From an archaeon (lineage in GTDB: Archaea; Thermoproteota; Nitrososphaeria; Nitrososphaerales; UBA183): DNA of 64,000 nt. The notes under the pieces were generated by a model, which was not told the DNA's origin, searched no databases, and saw nothing but the letters and a program-made list of their open reading frames with translations. This document shows positions 57,835-64,000 of the stretch, in pieces (within the stretch, counting starts at the first letter, position 1; each line of letters opens with the position of its first letter). Location: contig JAJYKR010000003.1 of assembly GCA_021788415.1 (NCBI GenBank), positions 1-64,000 of the forward strand, read 5' to 3'. A program made the position numbers and the translations under genes.

Positions 57835-58488
57835 GTGTCGGGGCAAGAAGGGGAAACCCAAGCAAGAAGGCGGACCGTAGTAGTTCTCCAGGACGAGATG
57901 AGGCGCGTCCTAGACGCGACCAGGGTCCTCCTTGACGAGTTCAGCGGGATCACGAGAGGAGATAAGGTCGTGACAGACGCCTCCCTCGAGCGCGTGAAGC
58001 AGGCGGAGGGGGACGTGATGACCCTCAGGACCGCGTTGATACGCGAGCTGTCCCAGGTGGGAACCCTGCTTGTCAACAGGGAGGACCTCCTCCGGGCCGC
58101 ATTCGCCATCGAGGACATCTTCGGACACATCAACGGCGTGGCTTTCAAGATGTCCCAGCTTGCGAAGTCTTCCGCCAAGAACAAGAAGTACGCAGGAGCC
58201 GTAACCCAGCTGCTGGGGCTGCTCATAGACGGGATATCGAAGCTCAACGAAAGCGTGAGGGCCCTCTCCATCAACCCGGAGCAGTCGATCCAGATGGCAG
58301 CCCAGGTGCAGCAGATAGAGAGTTCGATGGACACCGAATACAGGGAGGCGGTCGCGATGGTGATGAAGACGGCCACGAACGTGAAAGAGCTAATCACGGT
58401 CAAGGAGGTCGTCGAATCCATAGAGAACTGCGCCGACGCCATGCTCGACGCCGCCGACGCGAGCACAATCCTGGCGTTGGGCCTTTAA
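57835..58488 (+). CDS. DUF47/PhoU-like helical protein
   Basis: A 217-residue, almost fully helical protein in two repeats like PhoU/DUF47: VVVLQDEMRRVLDATRVLLDEF, REDLLRAAFAIEDIFGHINGV, and AQVQQIESSMDTEYREAVAM with VESIENCADAMLDAAD. Such proteins partner phosphate transporters or phosphate signalling; none is in the window. GTG 57835 or TTG 57817 is the start; both fit the TATA box roughly. endA follows one base after the stop. Confidence 0.75.
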   Translation: MSGQEGETQARRRTVVVLQDEMRRVLDATRVLLDEFSGITRGDKVVTDASLERVKQAEGDVMTLRTALIRELSQVGTLLVNREDLLRAAFAIEDIFGHINGVAFKMSQLAKSSAKNKKYAGAVTQLLGLLIDGISKLNESVRALSINPEQSIQMAAQVQQIESSMDTEYREAVAMVMKTATNVKELITVKEVVESIENCADAMLDAADASTILALGL

Positions 58489-58489
58489 G

Positions 58490-59044
58490 ATGGTCAAGCG
58501 GGCAAAGGGACGGCTCTTCGAGAACAGGATAGTCGTCTGGGACGTAGAGGCGTCCAGGCGGCTCTTCAAGGACGGGTACTACGGCAAGCCTCTGGGGATA
58601 CCGAAGCCCAAGGACTTCGAGTTCGACGCCCCCCTCATCCTGGACCTGATGGAGGGGTACTACCTGGCTCTGAAGAAGACCATCGAGGTCGAGGACCAGG
58701 CGGGGAAGGAGCTCACGCCGAAGAAGCTGCAGGAGATCTGCGAGTCTTCGTACACCGACTTCGCCGAGAAGTTCCAGGTGTACAGGAAGCTCAGGGAGGA
58801 TGGCTTCGTCGTCACCCCGGGGATAAAGTTCGGCTCGGACTTCGCTGTCTACGAGCACGGCCCGGGCATAGACCACGCACCTTACATCGTCCAGGTCGTC
58901 TCCCCGGAGTCGAAGATGACCGCCACGTCCATGGTGAGATCGGGGAGGCTTGCGACCACCGTCCGGAAGCAGTTCATCATCGCGATCTCGGACCGGGATA
59001 ACAAGACGATAGACTTCCTCAGGTACGACTGGTGGAGAGCCTAA
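58490..59044 (+). CDS. endA: tRNA-splicing endonuclease, archaeal EndA alpha subunit
   Basis: A 184-residue EndA: N-terminal domain (GRLFENRIVVWDVEASRRLF), and a catalytic domain with FQVYRKLREDGFVVTPGIKFGSDFAVYEHGPGIDHAPYIVQV giving the Tyr and His, and the Lys later in VRKQFIIAIS. It cuts intron-containing pre-tRNA. Size fits the homomeric or alpha subunit. Start ATG one base after the PhoU-like gene. End overlaps the DinB-like gene by 26 bases. Confidence 0.95.
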   Translation: MVKRAKGRLFENRIVVWDVEASRRLFKDGYYGKPLGIPKPKDFEFDAPLILDLMEGYYLALKKTIEVEDQAGKELTPKKLQEICESSYTDFAEKFQVYRKLREDGFVVTPGIKFGSDFAVYEHGPGIDHAPYIVQVVSPESKMTATSMVRSGRLATTVRKQFIIAISDRDNKTIDFLRYDWWRA

Positions 59045-59804
59045 CTGGCGCAGCCTGGAAACCAAATGGGTCTTCATACGCTCCAATCAGACCCTCGATC
59101 TTCTGTCTCGCCAGAATCCGCGCAGCCGCCTTGGCGTGGATCCGGTCGTGCCACACGAGCCTGCGCAGCACCTTCCTGAGAGTCCAGAGCTCCCCATCCG
59201 CCTCCCGCCCTTCTGAGCCGACACCCCTCTTCCAGGCTCCAGCCATGGCCTGTAAGCAGCGCTCGCGCGACGAAACGAGGTCCGTCGAGGCCTGGGTAGC
59301 GCCCAACCCCAGCCTCGAAAGGTACCAATGCTGGGTCCGGAGGACGTGCCCGTAGACATCCCGGACGGTGGCCGGATTGTCCCCCCAGAACGTCCTTCTG
59401 ACCCTCCGGGCGTCCACCCAATCAGGAAATTCCACGGTGTCCCACAGCCTCTGAAAGGAACTGGCGGAGCGCCTTGCCAACGCGAGGTAGACGTCAAGCT
59501 CGGCCCCATCCAGCGGCCTAGCATCGGCAGAAAGTAGGATTTCGTTGTCCGCGTCCTCGACCTGCAAGGTGGACCTGTGCTCTTCAACCGGGTAGCCCCG
59601 ATACTTCGTGACCCGCGTCCTGACCCCTGCCCAACGGAGGAAGGTTCTCACCTCGAGGTCTGTCTTGGAAGGCGCTTCCTTCCGAGTCGGCCCTCTGACG
59701 TAGGCGCCAGGAGGAAGGACAAGAAAGCCATGCCACCCTTTCCCGTTGGTCTCAAAGGCGATGGCGACCCTCTGGCCCGGCGCCACCGACGAGAGCGAGG
59801 TCAT
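59019..59804 (-). CDS. DinB-superfamily protein with N-terminal beta domain
   Basis: About 261 residues from ATG 59804. The N-terminal half (VAIAFETNGKGWHGFLVLPPGAYVRG) is a small beta domain; the C-terminal half is a four-helix bundle with the DinB metal histidines: DVYGHVLRTQHWYLSRLG and RRLVWHDRIHAKAA. DinB-like enzymes use thiols or act on small molecules. Start could also be TTG 59822 or GTG 59837. Convergent with endA, divergent with trmI. Confidence 0.72.
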   Translation of the reverse strand: MTSLSSVAPGQRVAIAFETNGKGWHGFLVLPPGAYVRGPTRKEAPSKTDLEVRTFLRWAGVRTRVTKYRGYPVEEHRSTLQVEDADNEILLSADARPLDGAELDVYLALARRSASSFQRLWDTVEFPDWVDARRVRRTFWGDNPATVRDVYGHVLRTQHWYLSRLGLGATQASTDLVSSRERCLQAMAGAWKRGVGSEGREADGELWTLRKVLRRLVWHDRIHAKAAARILARQKIEGLIGAYEDPFGFQAAPVRLSTSRT

Positions 59805-59879
59805 CCCCGAGTTGCCCTCCAACCACCCTCGGCGCACTGACCCAACCCATTTAAGCCCGCCCCGGCGGCGTGCCATTCA

Positions 59880-60683
59880 ATGGCGAGGATAAACGACGAC
59901 TCGTTCGTCCTTGTCTATCGCGACAGGAGGCGGCGTTGGCTTGTCCGCCCCAGGGACACTCCGAAGCTCCACACCCACCTGGGCGTCCTCGACGTCTCTG
60001 GGCTGGTAGGGAGGGAGTACGGCATAACCGTCGCCACCACCATGGGAGACGAGCTCACCATCCTGGAGCCTACCATAGAAGACCTCGTCATGAAGCTCGC
60101 CCGGAAGACCCAGGTGATCTATCCGAAGGACCTCGGCCTCATGGCGGTGAAACTGGGGGTCCACGCAGGGTGGAGGGTCATCGAAACAGGCACCGGGAGC
60201 GGGGCCACCACCGCGCTGATGGCCTACCTTGTCCAGCCCACGGGGATGGTCTACACCTACGACCTCAACCCAGAGTTCCAGGAGGTAGCGAGGAAGAACA
60301 TCGAGCGGCTCGGGCTCACCAAGTTCGTGACCTTCAACACCGGGGACTCGAGGCAGGGGTTCAGGGAGAGGGGGATGGACGCCGGCATACTAGACGTCGG
60401 TGACCCCTGGGAGGTGGTCCACAGCATGAGAGAGAGCCTCAAGCCGTCCGCTCCCATGGCAGCGGTGACCCCAACCACCAACCAGGCAGAGAAGCTCGTG
60501 GCCAGGATGAGGGAAGAGGGGTTCGTCAACGTGGAGACCGTGGAGATACTTCTAAGGCACCTGGAGGCGCGCGTCGGCATGACCCGCCCATCGAACATCA
60601 TGGTGGGGCATACGGCGTACCTGACCTTCGGCAGGAGCACGCTTTCCCCGGCAGTCCCCACTACCACGGAAGGTCCCGCCTGA
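59880..60683 (+). CDS. trmI: tRNA (adenine-N1)-methyltransferase TrmI
   Basis: A 267-residue TrmI: N-terminal beta domain with LVYRDRRRRWLVRP and HTHLGVLDVSGL, then SAM-binding VIETGTGSGATTALMAYLV, VYTYDLNPEFQEVARKN, and PWEVVHSMRESLKPSAPMAAVTPT. It makes m1A57/58 in archaeal tRNA, stabilising them. A TATA-like CATTTAAG lies about 30 bases before the ATG. Confidence 0.95.
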   Translation: MARINDDSFVLVYRDRRRRWLVRPRDTPKLHTHLGVLDVSGLVGREYGITVATTMGDELTILEPTIEDLVMKLARKTQVIYPKDLGLMAVKLGVHAGWRVIETGTGSGATTALMAYLVQPTGMVYTYDLNPEFQEVARKNIERLGLTKFVTFNTGDSRQGFRERGMDAGILDVGDPWEVVHSMRESLKPSAPMAAVTPTTNQAEKLVARMREEGFVNVETVEILLRHLEARVGMTRPSNIMVGHTAYLTFGRSTLSPAVPTTTEGPA

Positions 60684-60711
60684 CCCGAGCCTCCCTTCCC
60701 CGGGCGGCCTC

Positions 60712-61950
60712 TCAAACTTCTTGGAACTCTATCCCGGCGATGGACGCGAGCCGCCTGAGAGGCCCGACGTGGTCCCCGTAGGTCAGCACCAGATGGTTCC
60801 CCATGGGGCGCTCCCTGAACAGCTCGGCGTCTCCGTCCATCTTCACCTCGACCTGGGTCCTGCAGAGCTCCTCCGACCACGGCTCCCCGCGGACGATGTT
60901 CCCAGCTCCAGCCCTGAGCACGCCGTAGTCCCTCGCATACCTCCCCACGGTGACCCGGGCTCCCTTGCGCATCTCCCCGGCGAGGGCCACCCCGATGCCT
61001 GACTCGAAGTGGGTCCTATATGCGACCCTCCTCGTCAGCTTCCTGGCGACGGTGCAGTGGGCCAGGACCACCCTGTGGCCGTCGATCATAGAAGGGTTGG
61101 CCATGAACGCAGGCGTCCCGGAGACCTCTGACAGCGTTATCATCCCCACCGTCGAAGGGACGTCTCCCTCGCACCCCGCGACCACTCCCTCGTCGTTCAG
61201 CTTCGAGAGCGCGACGCATCCGGTCGCCCCTATGTCCCTGATGAAGTCGAAACACCTTGGGGTGACGGCCGTGAGCTCCCTCTTCTTGGCGATGCTCTTG
61301 AGCGCCAGGTAGACCCTTTCAGACTTCCCGAAGTCGGCCGCTGAGACGGTCCCCACGGCGGCAGGACTCTTCGGGAGAGTCACTGAAGCTCGGGTCGACG
61401 AATGGACTCCCAGGAACTCCCGCATGGGGACATCCACGAGTTCGATGCCCAGGCGGCCTGCCAGCGCCTTGGCGTCGGGGAGGCTGTAGGTGAGCCACGG
61501 GCTGGGTCCGCCGACAAGCCCTATCCTGTGGCCGCGTATGCGTGCGAGTGCCTTCGCCGCGCCGGCGAACTCCCGCACCTCTCCCAGACGCTTCCTACTC
61601 CGACCCAGGACGAGCGCCACGGTCGGCCCCGAGAAGGAGGATATCCCCTCAAGCGCCGCCGGAAGGCTGTTCATCGACTCGTGCGCGAGGACCAGGAGGG
61701 GCCTCTTCAGGCCTGCGACCGCGCACAGGATGTGTTCCGTCCCGCCGGTGACGACCAGCGCAAGCACTCCGGCGGGGGACAGGGCTCCGACCTTCCCCGC
61801 TTCGTCGGAGGAGGTCAGACAGGGGGCCTCGACGTCGAAGGCCCCCTCGAGCCAACTCCTGTACGCCGACATCACCTTCGCTGTCGCGGCGGGGTCGTGA
61901 AGGGGGGACGCCACAGGAACGAGGACGACGGGGTTCTCCTCTGGATGCAT
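60712..61950 (-). CDS. L-fucose/L-arabinose isomerase-like protein
   Basis: A 412-residue protein with the fold of the FucI/AraA family: VVLVPVASPLHDPAAT, an ALVVTGGTEH strand, the GHRIGLVGGPSPWLTY region, and, in the second half, an Asp/Glu/His-rich metal region (FDFIRDIGATGCVALSKLNDEG, GCEGDVPSTVGMI). Either a sugar isomerase or one of its non-catalytic relatives; the substrate is unknown. ATG 61950 fits a TATA-like ATTATTAG about 25 bases upstream; the longer start at 62010 would include the TATA box. Confidence 0.75.
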   Translation of the reverse strand: MHPEENPVVLVPVASPLHDPAATAKVMSAYRSWLEGAFDVEAPCLTSSDEAGKVGALSPAGVLALVVTGGTEHILCAVAGLKRPLLVLAHESMNSLPAALEGISSFSGPTVALVLGRSRKRLGEVREFAGAAKALARIRGHRIGLVGGPSPWLTYSLPDAKALAGRLGIELVDVPMREFLGVHSSTRASVTLPKSPAAVGTVSAADFGKSERVYLALKSIAKKRELTAVTPRCFDFIRDIGATGCVALSKLNDEGVVAGCEGDVPSTVGMITLSEVSGTPAFMANPSMIDGHRVVLAHCTVARKLTRRVAYRTHFESGIGVALAGEMRKGARVTVGRYARDYGVLRAGAGNIVRGEPWSEELCRTQVEVKMDGDAELFRERPMGNHLVLTYGDHVGPLRRLASIAGIEFQEV

Positions 61951-62090
61951 CGGGACGCCTGTCGCAGTTTGACTAATAATCCCGGGGACGGTTCTCAATG
62001 TCGAGAACATCCCTGAGACGGCGTCCAGGGCGGGTCCAAGCCGCTTCAGGGCAACGGTTTTAAGCCCAAGTCAGTCGCGCTGGCTGAGAT

Positions 62091-62708
62091 TTGAGCGGCA
62101 GGGCGCACTACGAGGACCTCACCACTTTGCTGTACATGGTCCCGTTCGTCGGGGCGATAGGATATGCGATAGTGCTCTGGGCAGAGAACGGCGCCTCTGC
62201 CCTTTTGCCCACGTCCGTGTACCTCGAGGTGACCAGGGACCCCATCCTCTTCACGGTCGGCACGCTCGCGATCCTGCTAGGTGTCATGATCGAAGTGAAC
62301 AGCACGGACGCGGCCGGGAGGCGGGCGAAGCTCACTTCCCTCGGCGGGACCGTGCAGACCATGGCCATAGCGAGCCTGGTCATAGTCCTCCTCTCTGCGC
62401 TGTACGCCAACGGGTTCACGAACATAGGAGGAGCCGCATCAGACTTCGTGGTCGGGAGGTACGGCCTGGTCTTCCCAGCTGTCATGGTCCTCTTCAGCTA
62501 CCTGCTGACGGCCAACTTCAGGCTGGGTGCCCTCGCCGACCGCAGGGCGATGGGCTTGGTAGCCATGCTGCTGGTCCCCTTGTCTGTGTACGAGATCGGG
62601 AAGCGGCAGGTCGTCGCCGGGATGGCGATAGCCCTGGTGCTGATCGTGCTGGGGATGTACCTCTTCTTGGCCCCTGTGAAGAAGGAGCCCTCCTCCAAGG
62701 AAGAGTAG
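62091..62708 (+). CDS. Polytopic membrane protein of unknown function
   Basis: A 205-residue protein with about six hydrophobic helices (for example LYMVPFVGAIGYAIVLW and TMAIASLVIVLLSALYA) and short loops. No family recognised. TTG 62091 lies about 30 bases from TATA-like GGTTTTAAG, so leaderless. The next gene also codes for a membrane protein, 25 bases later, so the pair may work together. Confidence 0.65.
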   Translation: MSGRAHYEDLTTLLYMVPFVGAIGYAIVLWAENGASALLPTSVYLEVTRDPILFTVGTLAILLGVMIEVNSTDAAGRRAKLTSLGGTVQTMAIASLVIVLLSALYANGFTNIGGAASDFVVGRYGLVFPAVMVLFSYLLTANFRLGALADRRAMGLVAMLLVPLSVYEIGKRQVVAGMAIALVLIVLGMYLFLAPVKKEPSSKEE

Positions 62709-62733
62709 GGCAGGTCCGCTGCGGGGGCCGAGC

Positions 62734-63327
62734 ATGGACCTCCTCCTGTCCTTCGGCACCATAGCCGCAGCCCTCTTCGTGACCGAGCTCACCGACAAGG
62801 ACTCCTTCCTCCTCATCGCCATGGCGTCCAGGGTGAGGTGGCACCTGGCCTTCTTCGCCGGCGCCGTCGCCTTCACCCTCACCACCCTGCTCTTCGTGAC
62901 AGCTGGCTCGGTCATAGCCGCCTTCGTCCCCGTCTACTGGGTGCGGCTGGCGGGGGGCGCTGTGATGCTCGGATACGGCCTCTGGGAGGCGAGGGGGCTG
63001 GTGAGTAGAAGCGCGGCCGAAGCAGAGGAGCCGCGCATCAAAGGAGCCCGAAGTCCCATGGCCGAGTTCCTCGCCATGGTAGCTGCTCTCGCTTTCCTGG
63101 ACATCGCCGGGGACGCCACCGAGGTGCTCACCATAGTCTTCGTCGCCCGCTACGCCGACGCCGCGCTCGTGTTCACCGGGGCCCTGACAGGCCTCCTGGC
63201 GGCCACCGCTCTGGAGACGACACTAGGGAACAGGCTCGGCCGCTTCCTCACCCCGGCCCGTCTCAGATACCTGTCTGTGGCGGTCTTCCTCTCCCTGGGC
63301 GCTGCCATCCTCATCCTGAACCCCTAG
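62734..63327 (+). CDS. GDT1/TMEM165 (UPF0016) family cation transporter
   Basis: A 197-residue membrane protein with two copies of the family repeat: FVTELTDKDSFLLIAMASR and FLDIAGDATEVLTIVF, each with the ExxD/DxxGD cation motif at the start of a helix. Family members move Ca2+ or Mn2+, often against protons. Both motifs are a bit unusual (ELTDKD, DIAGDAT), so the ion is unsure. Confidence 0.8.
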   Translation: MDLLLSFGTIAAALFVTELTDKDSFLLIAMASRVRWHLAFFAGAVAFTLTTLLFVTAGSVIAAFVPVYWVRLAGGAVMLGYGLWEARGLVSRSAAEAEEPRIKGARSPMAEFLAMVAALAFLDIAGDATEVLTIVFVARYADAALVFTGALTGLLAATALETTLGNRLGRFLTPARLRYLSVAVFLSLGAAILILNP

Positions 63328-63357
63328 TACCTCAGGCACGTTCATTAAGCGCGCTTC

Positions 63358-64000
63358 ATGGAGCCAGCAGAACTCATGTCGGGCGCGGCCCAGGAAGGGA
63401 TAACGGCAAAGAAGGCGGAGAACTTCGACGAATGGTACACCCAGGTGATGCTCAAGGCTGAGCTCGCGGACTACAGCCCTGTCTCCGGGTGCATGGTCTT
63501 CCGGCCTGCCGGGTACGCCATCTGGGAGAACATACAGAGGGCGACCGACGCGGAATTCAAGAAGGCCGGCATCAGGAACGCCTACTTCCCAATCTTCATC
63601 CCTGAGCGCCTCCTGAAAAAGGAGGCGGACCACGTCGAGGGGTTCGCCCCCGAGGTGGCCTGGGTCACCGAAGCCGGGAACTCCAAGCTCGAGGAGAGGC
63701 TCGCCATCAGGCCTACTTCGGAGGCCGTGATGTACGAAGTCGTGTCCAGATGGGTCAGGTCGTGGCGGGACCTCCCGCTGAGGCTGAACCAGTGGAACAG
63801 CGTGGTGCGCTGGGAGTTCAAACACCCCACACCGCTCCTCCGCACCCGGGAGTTCCTCTGGAACGAGGGGCACAGCATCTTCGCGACCAGGGAGGAGGCG
63901 GACGCCGAACGGGACGAGATAATGGGGATCTACAGGAGGGTCACCGAGGAGCAGATGGCCCTCCCAGGGTATCTGGGGAGGAAGTCAGAGTCGGAGAAGT
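63358..64000 (+). CDS. proS: Prolyl-tRNA synthetase, 5' part (cut by window end)
   Basis: The first 214 residues of an archaeal/eukaryal-type ProRS: FDEWYTQVMLKAELADYSPVSGCMVFRPAGYAIWENIQ, motif 1-2 region NAYFPIFIPERLL, IRPTSEAVMYEVVSRW, LNQWNSVVRWEFKHP and PLLRTREFLWNEGHSIF. It charges tRNA-Pro. ATG 63358 or 63376 could be the start; TATA-like TCATTAAG slightly favours 63376. The rest lies outside the window. Confidence 0.95.
   Translation, partial: MEPAELMSGAAQEGITAKKAENFDEWYTQVMLKAELADYSPVSGCMVFRPAGYAIWENIQRATDAEFKKAGIRNAYFPIFIPERLLKKEADHVEGFAPEVAWVTEAGNSKLEERLAIRPTSEAVMYEVVSRWVRSWRDLPLRLNQWNSVVRWEFKHPTPLLRTREFLWNEGHSIFATREEADAERDEIMGIYRRVTEEQMALPGYLGRKSESEK

Overview
The window reads as chromosome from a high-GC archaeon. 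Archaeal markers are an Alba chromatin protein, RNA polymerase subunit K (Rpb6-like), ribosomal protein S25e, a NurA-HerA pair, an ATP-dependent DNA ligase, a tRNA-splicing endonuclease, archaeal-type phosphoglycerate mutase, coenzyme F420 genes (cofE, cofD, cofC) and a FlaI/FlaJ-type pilus operon. S25e argues for the TACK side (Nitrososphaeria/Thaumarchaeota, Bathyarchaeia or similar) rather than a euryarchaeon; the exact lineage is inference. A TATA-like box lies about 24-30 nt upstream of many start codons, so leaderless transcripts seem to dominate, and TTG and GTG starts are frequent.

Layout. 0-4.8 kb is an accessory stretch: VOC protein, acetyltransferase, VapBC, an AT-rich segment with a secreted glutamic-peptidase-like protein, and a second toxin-antitoxin pair whose toxin is frameshifted, ending near a tRNA 3'-end-like sequence. 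4.8-6.8 kb holds glutamine synthetase and a divergent Lrp/AsnC regulator sharing one TATA box. 6.9-11 kb holds three winged-helix proteins with a similar N-terminal beta segment, next to nurA-herA. 11-16.8 kb is a type IV pilus operon (ATPase, membrane platform, four pilin-like proteins). 16.9-24.7 kb holds nucleotide-metabolism genes, an Mrp/NBP35 ATPase interrupted by an intein, and the F420 operon with an amidohydrolase. 24.7-27.6 kb is an ABC importer. 27.8-29.1 kb is a TnpB-only insertion element.

29-32.6 kb has a zincin-like protein, a probably frameshifted Hsp20, a small AbrB protein, TatC (with a zinc ribbon), TatA and a CtaB-like prenyltransferase. 32.8-34.7 kb is a small integrated element: an ATPase plus a frameshifted tyrosine recombinase. 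34.7-38.9 kb is a sugar-nucleotide cluster. 39-47.7 kb is housekeeping (apgM, udp, tdk, lysA-like, alba, rpoK, S25e). 47.9-51.4 kb holds a V4R regulator, DNA ligase and upp. 51.5-54.9 kb is a SipW/TasA-like secreted-fibre operon with a Cys-rich winged-helix regulator. 55-64 kb holds NfeD-stomatin, a DUF47/PhoU-like protein, endA, trmI, a fucose-isomerase-like protein, membrane proteins and the start of proS.

Themes: short inverted repeats sit on or next to TATA boxes of regulatory genes, and three genes appear to start at CTG where they overlap the previous stop codon. No rRNA, complete tRNA or CRISPR array was seen.
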